64,000 nt of DNA, from the NCBI RefSeq assembly GCF_003208215.1, contig NZ_QKLW01000001.1:856683-920682 (forward strand). Direction: 5' to 3'. Source of the DNA: Marinomonas alcarazii. Lineage in GTDB: Bacteria > Pseudomonadota > Gammaproteobacteria > Pseudomonadales > Marinomonadaceae. Of this stretch, positions 1-8,566 are shown piece after piece (the stretch's first letter is position 1; each line of letters begins with the position of its first letter). The position numbers and the translations under genes were made by a program. The notes below the pieces were generated by a model, which was not told the DNA's origin, searched no databases, and saw only the letters and a list, made by a program, of their open reading frames with translations.

Positions 1-109
1 GAAGCATGCAGGACGACAACATCATATCAATGCCAAAGATGTAGAAAGTCCTGTAGAGCAACAGTTACAAGCAGAGTTTGATGAACTGGTAGAACGAGAA
101 GTTATTTAG
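1..109 (+). CDS. C-terminal end of an unidentified protein (partial)
   Basis: An open frame enters from the left edge and stops with TAG at 107-109. The visible tail is about 35 residues, polar and acidic, and ends in LVEREVI. A rho-independent terminator follows 20 bases later, which supports a real gene end. Too little is visible to name a family. It is convergent with acnB. Confidence 0.55.
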   Translation, partial: KHAGRQHHINAKDVESPVEQQLQAEFDELVEREVI

Positions 110-129
110 TAAATCAACCTTTCTAGGAT

Positions 130-160
130 AAGCCTCGCATAGCGGGGCTTTTTTGTTTTT
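130..160 (+). terminator. Rho-independent terminator of the upstream gene
   Basis: A 9-bp stem AAGCCTCGC / GCGGGGCTT (one G-U pair) with a 3-base loop is followed directly by a T-rich tract at 149-160. It lies just after the stop at 109. Confidence 0.85.
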
Positions 161-200
161 GTCGAATTCTGTTATGAGTTTTATCTATCAGGCTGACATA

Positions 201-262
201 AAAATGCCGCTGCTACTTTATAAGTTTGGCCCTTGGGCTCTTATAGAATAGGCAGCGGCATT
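201..262 (-). terminator. Stepped hairpin terminator downstream of acnB
   Basis: An 11-bp perfect arm pair (203-213 with 252-262) encloses a second 6-bp pair (TATAAG/CTTATA) and a small GCCC/GGGC tip. Read on the minus strand the stem ends in a run of T. It is the natural terminator of acnB, whose stop is at 297. Confidence 0.75.
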
Positions 263-296
263 GAATCATATTAACAATATGATCTTATGGCAGAGC

Positions 297-3098
297 TTAA
301 ACGTTATTTACTGGAATAAACTCTACTGGAGCCATTGTCATTGCATCAAGCGGCGGCGCGAAGTCCGTTAGTTTGATGCCTGCAACAGAAGCTTTGTATT
401 CTTCCAATGTTGGGAAACGTCCCAAAATAGCAGAAAGTACAACGATTGGCGTAGAGCCAAGCAAAGATTCGCCTTTCTTCTCTTTTGAATCGGCAACCAC
501 ACGGCCTTGGAACAAACGAGTAGAGGTCGCAATAACTGTATCGCCTGGCTCAGCTTTTTCTTGGTTACCCATACACAAGTTACATCCAGGGCGCTCCAAA
601 TACATAATGTTTTCGTATTTAGTACGAGCTTCGCCTTTAGGTTTAGCATCATCAAATTCGAATCCAGCGTATTTCTGCAGGATATCCCAGTCACCTTCAG
701 CTTTTAACTCATCAACAATATTGTATGTTGGTGGAGCAACAACTAGAGGCGCTTTAAAGGACACACTGCCGTTTTGTTTTTCAAGGTTACGCAACATCTG
801 AGCGATGATTTGCATGTCGCCTTTATGAACCATACAAGATCCAACAAACGCTAAATCAACAGGCTTATCTTTGTAGTAAGAAACTTGGCGAATCACGTCA
901 TGAGTGTAACGCTTAGAAGCATCATCGTTGTTTACGTCTGGATCGGCAATCATTGGTTCAACGATTTCATCAAGATCGACGACAACTTCTGCATAGTAGT
1001 GAGCGTTGTTATCAGGTACTAGGGCAGGTTGCTCGCCAGAAGTAATACCAGCAATACGCTTGTCAGCAAGTTCAATTAAGCCATGTAGTGTTTTGGCTTC
1101 ATTTTCCATGCCTTTATCAATCATGATCTGAATGCGTTTTTTCGCAAGTTCAAGAGATTGAATTAGCGTCTCATCTTGAGAAATACAGATGGAAGCTTTC
1201 GCTTTCATCTCAGCAGTCCAGTCAGTAAAGGTGAACGCTTGGTCTGCCATCAGTGTACCGATGTGCACTTCGATGACACGGCCTTGGAATACGTTTTCGC
1301 CGCCAAACTGTTTAAGCATCTGAGCTTGAGTAGCGTGTACCACATCACGGAAGTCCATGTGGTTTTTCATTTCGCCTTTGAAGGTTACTTTGACTGATTC
1401 AGGAATCGGCATAGTTGCTTCACCTGTTGCCAAGGCAAGAGCAACGGTTCCAGAGTCTGCACCAAAAGCCACACCTTTAGACATACGAGTATGCGAGTCA
1501 CCACCGATAATGATGGCTGTGTCATCAACTGTAATGTCATTCAATACTTTGTGGATAACGTCTGTCATTGGAGGATAGACGCCTTTTGGATCACGAGCAG
1601 TAATCAAACCAAACTTATTCATGAAAGACATCAATTTTGGAATGTTAGCTTGTGCTTTAGAGTCCCAAACAGACGCTGTGTGACAGCCTGATTGGTAAGC
1701 GCCATCAACACTTGGAGAAATAACAGTCGCAGCCATAGACTCTAGCTCTTGAGCTGTCATTAAGCCTGTCGTGTCTTGTGAGCCAACGATGTTTACTTTA
1801 ACGCGAACATCGGAGCCTGCATGCAGTGCTTTCTTAGATTTCACACCGACAGCGTTTTTGTTGAAAATCTTCTCAACAGCCGTTAGACCTTGGTCATCGT
1901 TAGAGATTTCTTGCGCTGGAGCGTAGACAGTAGGAGTTGGAATGCCTAGAGTTTCTGCAGCAAACGTTTGTAGTTTCTTACCAAAAACAACAGCGTAAGA
2001 GCTACCCGCTTTCATGAACTCAACTTGCTGTGGAGTGAATGCAGAAGAAACATCTACTAGCGCTTTGTCGCCATTGTAAAGTTTTTTCTCTTTGGTATTA
2101 ATTGTTAAAACTGTACCTGTTTCAACAGAGTAAGCTTGCTCAAGAACAGTATCGCCGTTTTCATCAAGAACCGGCTTGCCATTTTCGTCTACTTTCTTAA
2201 CCCAGTTTTTCAAGTCAAGACCAATACCGCCAGTAACACCTACCGTTGTCATGAAGATTGGTGAGATACCGTTTGTACCAGCAACAACTGGAGCGTAGTT
2301 TACGAATGGAATGTATGGGCTTGCTTGTTGGCCTGCCCATAGCGCCACGTTGTTCACACCAGACATACGAGAAGAACCAACACCCATTGTGCCTTTTTCA
2401 GCAATAAGCATCACTTTTGCGCTTGGGTGCTTAATTTGAAGTTCTTTAATTTCTTGCTGCGCTTCAGGTGAAATCATGCACTTACCGTGAAGTTCACGAT
2501 CAGAGCGGGAGTGTGCTTGGTTACCAGGAGACAGTAAATCTGTAGAGATATCGCCTTCGGCTGCAATGTAAGTTACAACTTCGATCTCTTCACTGATGTC
2601 AGGCAGTTTGGTGAAAAATTCTGCTTTAGCGTAGCTTTCAAGCGTGTCTTTAGCTAGTACGTTTCCAGCCTTATAAGCGGATTCAAGGCGTTCCATATCT
2701 GCTTCGTATAGGAATACTTGAGTTTTTAGTACCTCAGCAGCAGGAGCGGCAACCGCCATATCGTCAGACAAAGTAAGGTCGATCAAGACTTTAACAGAAG
2801 GACCGCCTTTCATGTGGGATAAAAGCTCTAGAGCAAACTCAGGTGTGATTTCTTTCACACTGGATTCACCTAGGATAATTTCTTTAAGGAATTCTGCTTT
2901 AACAGCCGCTGCGCTGGTTGTACCAGGCAAGGTGTTGTAGATGAAGTAGGATAGGGAGTCTTCGCGATGTTCATGCCCAGTATCTTTGATTTGAGCAATA
3001 ATTTCAGTTAATAGATTGCCATCGTCGATAGGTTTAGGGTGCAACCCTTGGCTTTTACGATTCTCTATCTCTTTTAAGTACTCTAAATATAAGCTCAT
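297..3098 (-). CDS. acnB: Aconitate hydratase B / 2-methylisocitrate dehydratase, long form
   Basis: This cytosolic [4Fe-4S] enzyme interconverts citrate and isocitrate in the TCA cycle, and in this family also dehydrates 2-methylisocitrate. The N-terminal HEAT-like region is followed by the swivel domain and the catalytic domains. The three expected cluster cysteines are visible: VGSCMVHKGDM near residue 755 and PGCNLCMGNQ near 839 and 842. At about 933 residues it is clearly longer than the 865-residue E. coli enzyme. Part of the excess lies after GVTGGIGLDL, around residues 310-340. I chose ATG at 3098 because AGAGG sits 5 bases before it; a GTG two codons upstream would put that motif inside the gene. 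It is followed by a stepped terminator and has no operon partner. Confidence 0.95.
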   Translation of the reverse strand: MSLYLEYLKEIENRKSQGLHPKPIDDGNLLTEIIAQIKDTGHEHREDSLSYFIYNTLPGTTSAAAVKAEFLKEIILGESSVKEITPEFALELLSHMKGGPSVKVLIDLTLSDDMAVAAPAAEVLKTQVFLYEADMERLESAYKAGNVLAKDTLESYAKAEFFTKLPDISEEIEVVTYIAAEGDISTDLLSPGNQAHSRSDRELHGKCMISPEAQQEIKELQIKHPSAKVMLIAEKGTMGVGSSRMSGVNNVALWAGQQASPYIPFVNYAPVVAGTNGISPIFMTTVGVTGGIGLDLKNWVKKVDENGKPVLDENGDTVLEQAYSVETGTVLTINTKEKKLYNGDKALVDVSSAFTPQQVEFMKAGSSYAVVFGKKLQTFAAETLGIPTPTVYAPAQEISNDDQGLTAVEKIFNKNAVGVKSKKALHAGSDVRVKVNIVGSQDTTGLMTAQELESMAATVISPSVDGAYQSGCHTASVWDSKAQANIPKLMSFMNKFGLITARDPKGVYPPMTDVIHKVLNDITVDDTAIIIGGDSHTRMSKGVAFGADSGTVALALATGEATMPIPESVKVTFKGEMKNHMDFRDVVHATQAQMLKQFGGENVFQGRVIEVHIGTLMADQAFTFTDWTAEMKAKASICISQDETLIQSLELAKKRIQIMIDKGMENEAKTLHGLIELADKRIAGITSGEQPALVPDNNAHYYAEVVVDLDEIVEPMIADPDVNNDDASKRYTHDVIRQVSYYKDKPVDLAFVGSCMVHKGDMQIIAQMLRNLEKQNGSVSFKAPLVVAPPTYNIVDELKAEGDWDILQKYAGFEFDDAKPKGEARTKYENIMYLERPGCNLCMGNQEKAEPGDTVIATSTRLFQGRVVADSKEKKGESLLGSTPIVVLSAILGRFPTLEEYKASVAGIKLTDFAPPLDAMTMAPVEFIPVNNV

Positions 3099-3110
3099 TT
3101 GCACCTCTGA

Positions 3111-3139
3111 ATAATAATTTTCGATAAGTTCTGTGCCAA
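3111..3139 (-). promoter_or_regulatory. Candidate sigma-70 promoter of acnB with a very short leader
   Basis: On the minus strand TTGGCA (3139-3134), a 17-base spacer and TATTAT (3116-3111) fit the sigma-70 consensus, each box with one mismatch. The predicted start of transcription is about 6 bases before the ATG at 3098. That would remove part of the Shine-Dalgarno, so a more distal promoter may also be used. Confidence 0.4.
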
Positions 3140-3310
3140 TAATTGAGATCAGGTGAGCGGTATTTGCTCTAGAGAAAATAGTACGTTCAACCTCATTATC
3201 TCTCCCTAATTAGCGGTTTTATACAGATCGTTTACAGTAATGAAACAGAAAGACTGCCCGTATTCCTATTTCATTTTTATTACGTTATCTGGCATTACGC
3301 TTTAAACGGT

Positions 3311-3338
3311 GACTTGGCTGAATTAATTCAACCAAGTC
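3311..3338. repeat. 28-bp inverted repeat in the acnB / pseudokinase intergenic region
   Basis: The arms GACTTGGCTGAATT and AATTCAACCAAGTC are complementary except for one G-U-type position, with no loop. The gap from 3099 to 3443 holds no gene that I can support. The repeat lies 105 bases after the stop of the minus-strand gene at 3444 and has no T tract on that strand, so it could be an operator for acnB or a weak transcript end. Confidence 0.5.
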
Positions 3339-3443
3339 GGGAACTTCTAAGACCATTTTTTTGATGTGCTTATTTTATAGAAAAAAAGCACCAAAGAGTT
3401 ACTGTGGACCATAACAATTTCGAATAGGTGACATTTAGCGGAA

Positions 3444-5201
3444 TTATTCTGATTTAGATAAATCATTTGATTGCTGAATAATCCTAACCACTCTGAATCC
3501 CCAATTGCTGGCTTTTAACTCGGGTTCTGCTCGATATCGAGTGGAACTACGACCAACTCTTGGAATATCAAACCATGATCCGCCCCTTAGAACGCGGCTA
3601 TCACATTGGTTTGCTAGCCAAACTTGGTTTTGGGTTGGGGCGCCTTCATAAGTATCGTGATAGCAGTCTTCAACCCATTCAGCGACGTTTCCGTGCATGT
3701 CGAAAAGGCCTAGCGGGTTACTTGCTTGGCTACCAACAGGGGCGGTAGAAACACCATCCCACTGGCTTCCGCAGCTGTCACAAACGCTGTAACCAGCTTT
3801 TACTGTATCGCCATACCAGAATGCGGTATTAGAATCGGCTCTGGCTGAGTATTCCCATTCAATTTCAGTGGGTAGGCGGTATTCGGCATTTGTTTCACTG
3901 GAAATCCATGCAGTATAAGCTTTGGCATCGTACCAGCTAACGTTGATTACTGGCCTTTGTCCACGTCCCCAGCCATTATCTGGGGGGAGTGCCCGACCAG
4001 TCGCTTTGGCAAATTTGTCGTATTGATTAAAAGTCACTTCATGTTTGCTGATATAAAAGCCACGCGGAATATCCACTTCATGGGCAGGTTTTTCATTGTC
4101 ATCGCCAATCCGACTTTGATCTCCCATAATAAAGGTGGCCGGAGGAATTTTTTCGACCTTTGGGGCTGTTCCGCCAGATATAAGCGGCTCTTCTAGTACT
4201 TGAGGTAATGCCTCAAAAGGGGTTTTTGCCGGCTCTTTTGGTGGTTGAGGTTTGGTAACCGCAATGGTCTCTTCCTCTGGTGGCGTGTTGGTCCAAAAAG
4301 CAAATGCAGCAATGATGCTTAACGTTAATATTGATCCTATTGTTAATTTTATGGGCGATAGTGTGCGGATATAGCGTTTAACGGCGCGTTTTGTAGGAGA
4401 GCTATCACTGACTTCTTGCTTGTAAAGGTTGGCGCGAATAATGCGAATCACTTCAGCTAAGGATTTAGGACGATGGCGTTCACTGTCTCTACACCATTTT
4501 AATAAGCGTCCCCAAGTCGCATCGCTAAGGTTTGGATGCGTATCTGGAAGCCCTGTGCTGAAATCTTTATCAAGAATAGATTCCCCTAACAAGGTTGCCA
4601 TTAACAGTCGCATAAAGGCGTATTTATCAGCCGCTTCAGTTCGTTGCTGATCTTTTTTTAGGTACTCTGGAGGGAAAAGGCGGATATCCATTTCACTCTC
4701 TTCAATACGCTTCATCCAATTATGAGCGCCAAACCCAGTCATTATGCCTAGGCCATTAACAACATGGATGGAACTTAAGTCAAGATGACCATGGAACAAG
4801 CCGTTTCTATGTACTTGATCCAATGCTTTAGCAATATTGTCAAATAAGCTAATCACCACATTGAGTGGTGCACCATCTGGATATTTGCCTAAAAAACTGT
4901 ATAAGTTTTCACCGCCGCACACAGCAGACGTTGAGAATACCCACAAGTTAGAATAAAAGGGTGGGTAATTTGGAGTGATGGCAGGATGCTTTACGCTAGC
5001 GTATTTACGGGCATTTTGTAAAAAATCTTCTACCTTGCCTTTGCCAGATTGATAAAATCGTAGCACAAAAGGGCGCCCACCCTGATCTGCAACCCATGTC
5101 GTTTTGCGACTGTCCACTGGGTAGTTTAAGACGTACGGATCTAGCTCTACGCCAACATGTTGGCCAATTTTTAGTTTCTGAGGGTCATAAAAATCATTCA
5201 T
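3444..5201 (-). CDS. Membrane protein: degenerate protein kinase domain, TM helix, SUMF1/FGE-like domain
   Basis: About 585 residues in three parts. Residues 1-260 look like a Hanks-type kinase fold, but the key residues are gone: the HRDxxxxN loop reads HGHLDLSS (catalytic Asp replaced by His, Asn by Ser), DFG reads GFG, and the strand that should hold the ATP lysine reads FVLRFY. A basic stretch precedes one TM helix at about 285-303. A Pro-rich linker then leads to a C-terminal SUMF1 domain at about 350-580, with RLPTEIEWEYSAR, GNVAEWVEDC and RVLRGGSW. The last segment lacks the active cysteine pair of true formylglycine-generating enzymes, so it is probably not a sulfatase maturase. The inferred topology is pseudokinase in the cytoplasm and SUMF1 in the periplasm. 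I use ATG at 5201; a TTG at 5219 is possible, and neither has a strong Shine-Dalgarno. No operon partner is seen and the function is unknown. Confidence 0.8.
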   Translation of the reverse strand: MNDFYDPQKLKIGQHVGVELDPYVLNYPVDSRKTTWVADQGGRPFVLRFYQSGKGKVEDFLQNARKYASVKHPAITPNYPPFYSNLWVFSTSAVCGGENLYSFLGKYPDGAPLNVVISLFDNIAKALDQVHRNGLFHGHLDLSSIHVVNGLGIMTGFGAHNWMKRIEESEMDIRLFPPEYLKKDQQRTEAADKYAFMRLLMATLLGESILDKDFSTGLPDTHPNLSDATWGRLLKWCRDSERHRPKSLAEVIRIIRANLYKQEVSDSSPTKRAVKRYIRTLSPIKLTIGSILTLSIIAAFAFWTNTPPEEETIAVTKPQPPKEPAKTPFEALPQVLEEPLISGGTAPKVEKIPPATFIMGDQSRIGDDNEKPAHEVDIPRGFYISKHEVTFNQYDKFAKATGRALPPDNGWGRGQRPVINVSWYDAKAYTAWISSETNAEYRLPTEIEWEYSARADSNTAFWYGDTVKAGYSVCDSCGSQWDGVSTAPVGSQASNPLGLFDMHGNVAEWVEDCYHDTYEGAPTQNQVWLANQCDSRVLRGGSWFDIPRVGRSSTRYRAEPELKASNWGFRVVRIIQQSNDLSKSE

Positions 5202-5229
5202 TACGAATTTGATATCCAAATCAAGACGT

Positions 5230-5260
5230 TGCTGCCTAAGTACTTAATACAAGGTATAAT
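5230..5260 (+). promoter_or_regulatory. Candidate promoter of miaE
   Basis: A perfect TATAAT lies at 5255-5260, 30 bases before the miaE start. The -35 is not clear: TTGCTG at 5229-5234 is 20 bases upstream, longer than ideal. Confidence 0.4.
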
Positions 5261-5289
5261 CACGTTTTTTAACATAAAAAGGTAGAGTA

Positions 5290-5901
5290 ATGTTATCTGC
5301 GTACCCAGAGCTTGTTGAATTTCTTCCATGTGAGTCGCCTAAGGCATGGGTAAATTGGGCACTTGAGAATCAAACTCTATTGCTTAATGATCACGCTCAT
5401 TGTGAAAAGAAAGCCGCTTCAACGGCTATGAGTTTAATGTATCGTTACGTTGATCGCGACAACCTACTGCATAAAATGTCTCGTTTGGCTCGAGAAGAGT
5501 TATTGCACTTTGAACAAGTACATAAAATTATGCGAAAACGCGATGTCGCATATGATCATTTGACGGCCTCACGCTATGCTGAAGGCTTACGTAAGCATAT
5601 CAGAACTCATGAGCCTGCGCGTTTGGTTGATACCATGATTATAGGCGCTTTTGTTGAAGCGCGTTCCTGCGAGCGCTTTGCCGCACTCGCTCCCCATTTA
5701 GACGAAGAGCTGTCGAAGTTTTATATTTCTTTGCTTAAATCTGAAGCGAGACACTTTCAAGATTATCTTGAACTTGCAAAAGAATATTCTAATGAGCCAA
5801 TTGATGATCGTGTGGCTTTTTTCCGTGACTTAGAAGAAAAGTTAATTACTGAGCCTGATGAAGAGTTCCGTATGCACAGTGGCCCACCAAGTTTGATGTA
5901 A
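5290..5901 (+). CDS. miaE: tRNA-(ms2io6A)-hydroxylase MiaE
   Basis: This non-haem diiron monooxygenase hydroxylates the isopentenyl side chain of ms2i6A37 in tRNAs that read codons starting with U. At 203 residues it matches the Pseudomonas-type family. Ferritin-like helices carry the expected metal ligands: HAHCEKKAAS near residue 40, REELLHFEQVH near 75, and SEARHFQDYL near 155. The ATG follows AAAGGTAGAG. It is divergent from the pseudokinase gene and stands alone, with no mia partner nearby. Confidence 0.93.
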   Translation: MLSAYPELVEFLPCESPKAWVNWALENQTLLLNDHAHCEKKAASTAMSLMYRYVDRDNLLHKMSRLAREELLHFEQVHKIMRKRDVAYDHLTASRYAEGLRKHIRTHEPARLVDTMIIGAFVEARSCERFAALAPHLDEELSKFYISLLKSEARHFQDYLELAKEYSNEPIDDRVAFFRDLEEKLITEPDEEFRMHSGPPSLM

Positions 5902-6038
5902 ATTACAAAATGCCACAATCTTTAAAGACTTCTTCTGGTGACTTTTGAGTAGGGTGCTACACTCATAGAAAGGTCCATGTTTGATCCTTGAATCTGCAAG
6001 GGCCTCAGAATATTACTCTTGAGATTCTGGAGGATATA

Positions 6039-6350
6039 ATGAGCATACATAAGAGTGAAACTCTACCAGATGTGACACATTGGCTTGCATTAGAGATTGC
6101 GAAAGTTGATCCTGTTGTCGACTTGGATGCTATGTATAAAGGGTCTTTAGAGTTGGATTTTTTATACCAGCTACTTACGTGTAAGGCTCAGCAGCATTGG
6201 TGGCAAGAACATGGCATTCAATTGAGCCCTGTGATCGTGAATAATGCATTTTTCCGCGCAGTGGCAATGCTTCATAACCGTAGCATTGAATTTAATCGTT
6301 CGCGTAATAGAGAAGAAACAGTTTGGGTTCGTGAGCTCTTGAAGCGCTAG
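6039..6350 (+). CDS. Small conserved-looking protein of unknown function
   Basis: About 103 residues, with no TM helix or signal peptide. It is likely cytosolic and helical, with a Trp-rich middle (CKAQQHWWQEHG). The start at 6039 has GGAGG five bases before ATG; an in-frame TTG at 5988 has no such support. A bidirectional terminator follows. I do not recognise the family. It lies 137 bases after miaE and could be co-transcribed with it, because no terminator separates them. Confidence 0.7.
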   Translation: MSIHKSETLPDVTHWLALEIAKVDPVVDLDAMYKGSLELDFLYQLLTCKAQQHWWQEHGIQLSPVIVNNAFFRAVAMLHNRSIEFNRSRNREETVWVRELLKR

Positions 6351-6370
6351 GTATTTATAGAATATGCAAA

Positions 6371-6395
6371 AAAAGCCAGCTTATGCTGGCTTTCG
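6371..6395. terminator. Bidirectional terminator between the small gene and lpxH
   Basis: A perfect stem AAAGCCAGC / GCTGGCTTT has a 4-base TTAT loop. A run of A on the left serves the minus strand (lpxH) and T's on the right serve the plus strand. Confidence 0.85.
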
Positions 6396-6440
6396 TTATA
6401 ATGGCTAAAAGCCTATGAACCTACACGCTATGGTCACCAC

Positions 6441-7217
6441 TTAATAAAGTGATTCTCTGTGTACTTCCTTTAGGCTAACTAATCCTTTTTGCTCAAAGTC
6501 TTCCACGCTTGCGTTCGATTGAGTGTATGTTTTACCTTCAATACTTGCCAGCCAAATACACTTATCCCAGTCACCTAGCACACAACGCAAATGTTGATCA
6601 TCTTTATGAATATCTGGACGATGTGTGTGTCCATGTATCAGGCTTTTACAATGATGTTGATTTAAAGATTCAGCAACCGCTGATGGTGTGACATCCATGA
6701 TTTCCAGAGATTTTTCGGTCGCCATAGACTTGCTGTCATTGCGAAGCTGAGCCGCCAACGCGATACGCTGTTCAATTGGCATCGCTAATATGTGTTGTTG
6801 CCATTGGCTAGAGCGCACGGTTTTTCTAAACGCTTGATATTCTGTGTCATCCAAGCAATATTCATCGCCATGTGTTAGCAGCACAACACGATCTTCAAGA
6901 GCCAGTTTGGTCTGTTCATGAATAAGCGTCGCGCCAACACGATCTATCCAAGCTTGACCAATTAAGAAATCTCGGTTGCCGTGTAAGAAATACAGAGAGG
7001 TCCCTGACTTCGATACTCTTGCTAAGGCGTTTTCTATCTGAGTATTCCAGTCTGCCTGAAAATCGTCCCCGATCCATGCTTCGTAGAAGTCTCCCAGTAT
7101 ATATAGCTCTGCCTTTTCATTGCGTGCGATAAGCTCTTCGGTCATTTGTACAAACGCCCGGATAAGATCCGGGCGTTTGTGGCTCAGGTGTAAATCTGAA
7201 ATAAAATAACGAATCAT
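6441..7217 (-). CDS. lpxH: UDP-2,3-diacylglucosamine diphosphatase LpxH
   Basis: This peripheral inner-membrane enzyme of lipid A synthesis hydrolyses UDP-2,3-diacylglucosamine to lipid X and UMP. The calcineurin-like metallophosphatase motifs are all present in order: SDLHLS near residue 7, GDFYEAWIGDD near 42, HGNRDF near 80, LTHGDEYC near 115 and HGHTHRP near 195. Its 258 residues are slightly longer than the E. coli protein (240). The start codon overlaps the ppiB stop by one base (TAATG), so the two are translationally coupled. A bidirectional terminator lies downstream. Confidence 0.96.
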   Translation of the reverse strand: MIRYFISDLHLSHKRPDLIRAFVQMTEELIARNEKAELYILGDFYEAWIGDDFQADWNTQIENALARVSKSGTSLYFLHGNRDFLIGQAWIDRVGATLIHEQTKLALEDRVVLLTHGDEYCLDDTEYQAFRKTVRSSQWQQHILAMPIEQRIALAAQLRNDSKSMATEKSLEIMDVTPSAVAESLNQHHCKSLIHGHTHRPDIHKDDQHLRCVLGDWDKCIWLASIEGKTYTQSNASVEDFEQKGLVSLKEVHRESLY

Positions 7218-7711
7218 TATTTTACTAGTTCAGCACTTTCAATGATCACATCTTCAACAGGAACATCTTGGTGTCCTGATTTCATTGTTGTTTTCACTTC
7301 TTTGATCTTATTAACGATATCCATACCCGCAGTCACTTTACCAAATACCGCGTAGCCCCAACCATCTGGTGTTTTACTACGGTGATTTAGGAAGCTGTTA
7401 TCTGCTACGTTGATGAAAAACTGCGCTGATGCAGAGTGTGGGTCCATTGTACGAGCCATCGCCAATGTGCCTACTTCATTTTTAAGGCCGTTGTCAGCTT
7501 CGTTTTCGATTGCTGTGCGAGTTTCTTTTTGAGTCATTCCTGGCTCAAAACCACCGCCTTGAACCATGAAACCATTAATGACACGGTGAAAGATTACGCC
7601 ATCGTAAAAACCTGAAGTCACATAGTCTTCAAAGTTTTTCGCTGTTTTAGGTGCTTTTTCGTAATCTAGCTCAACGTGAATGTCACCGTGGTTTGTATGT
7701 AAAATGATCAT
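7217..7711 (-). CDS. ppiB: Peptidyl-prolyl cis-trans isomerase B (cyclophilin)
   Basis: A cytosolic cyclophilin of 164 residues that isomerises proline peptide bonds. It shows the compact cyclophilin core: [13 protein letters not shown] near residue 40, [13 protein letters not shown] near 95 and [13 protein letters not shown] near 118. There is no signal peptide, which separates it from periplasmic PpiA. AAGGAAACTTAA precedes the ATG. It sits upstream of lpxH in the same order as in Pseudomonas. Confidence 0.96.
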   Translation of the reverse strand: MIILHTNHGDIHVELDYEKAPKTAKNFEDYVTSGFYDGVIFHRVINGFMVQGGGFEPGMTQKETRTAIENEADNGLKNEVGTLAMARTMDPHSASAQFFINVADNSFLNHRSKTPDGWGYAVFGKVTAGMDIVNKIKEVKTTMKSGHQDVPVEDVIIESAELVK

Positions 7712-7760
7712 TTAAGTTTCCTTATAAAGTTAACGCGGTAATGTAAAAATGAGATCATGC

Positions 7761-8411
7761 TTAATCAATGTTGAGCATTTTATGTGTTTGTAAGCTAAGA
7801 CGCCACCGTGGATGTGATAAACAATAGTGCAAAGTGGCTTGTTGAGTATCAATCAGTGGAATTTGATCCGCGGTTAAATGGCTTTGATCCATAGGTTGTA
7901 GGTAGAAATGCTGAAAATCTAGATCTTCAAATAAATCAGGCGAGAGATGGGACTGCGGATACACTAGCTTAATTTCGTTGCCTTTGCTTACCACTAAAGG
8001 TTTTGTGGTTTTTGGGCTAACGCATACCCAATCAATACCGTCAGGAAGAGGCAGAGTGCCATTGGTTTCAATAGCAATAGTGTAGCCGTGCTGTTTCATT
8101 TCAATAATGAGTTTTTCGTCAAGTTGAAGTGCTGGCTCGCCGCCAGTAAAAACAACGTATTTGTGTCCTTGGCCAGCAGGCCAAAGTGCATCAATATGGG
8201 CGCGCAGTTGTTGGGCCGTTTGGAATTTCCCACCATGTTGGCCATCTGTGCCTATAAAATCAGTGTCACAAAATTGGCACTCGGATTTGGCGCGTGTTTT
8301 TTCTAAACCAGACCACAAATTGCAGCCGGTAAAACGACAAAATAGAGCAGGGCGTCCAGCATGGGCGCCTTCGCCTTGTAATGAATAAAAAGCTTCTTTA
8401 ATTGAGTACAT
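7761..8411 (-). CDS. queE: 7-carboxy-7-deazaguanine synthase QueE (radical SAM)
   Basis: Converts 6-carboxytetrahydropterin to 7-carboxy-7-deazaguanine in the queuosine pathway. The cluster-binding pattern is the extended QueE form: a first cysteine in FCRFTGCNLW, then SECQFCDTDF, rather than the standard CxxxCxxC. FTGGEPALQ (SAM-binding GGE) and ETNGTLPLP follow. It has 216 residues. It lies between queC (upstream, same strand, 155-bp gap) and ppiB (49-bp gap). The ATG has no obvious strong Shine-Dalgarno. Confidence 0.95.
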   Translation of the reverse strand: MYSIKEAFYSLQGEGAHAGRPALFCRFTGCNLWSGLEKTRAKSECQFCDTDFIGTDGQHGGKFQTAQQLRAHIDALWPAGQGHKYVVFTGGEPALQLDEKLIIEMKQHGYTIAIETNGTLPLPDGIDWVCVSPKTTKPLVVSKGNEIKLVYPQSHLSPDLFEDLDFQHFYLQPMDQSHLTADQIPLIDTQQATLHYCLSHPRWRLSLQTHKMLNID

Positions 8412-8566
8412 TGGTTATACCTGTTACATCTCGAAAAACAGTCGAGGCAAGGGTTATAACTTTAGTTAATCATTTGATAGCGTATTGGTCATTTGTGGAA
8501 CAAAAGCCAATGGGCACTAAAACAAACACACTAAAATCAGAATAAGTTAATTGTTTAACTCGGTGG

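Noticed and set aside
373..801. 142-codon plus-strand frame opposite acnB
   Set aside because: It is the antisense of a strongly conserved acnB region with no start signal of its own; a shadow frame.
3444..4200. The SUMF1 domain as maturase for the choline-sulfatase at 40330
   Set aside because: The catalytic cysteine pair of formylglycine-generating enzymes is missing and the domain is predicted to be periplasmic.
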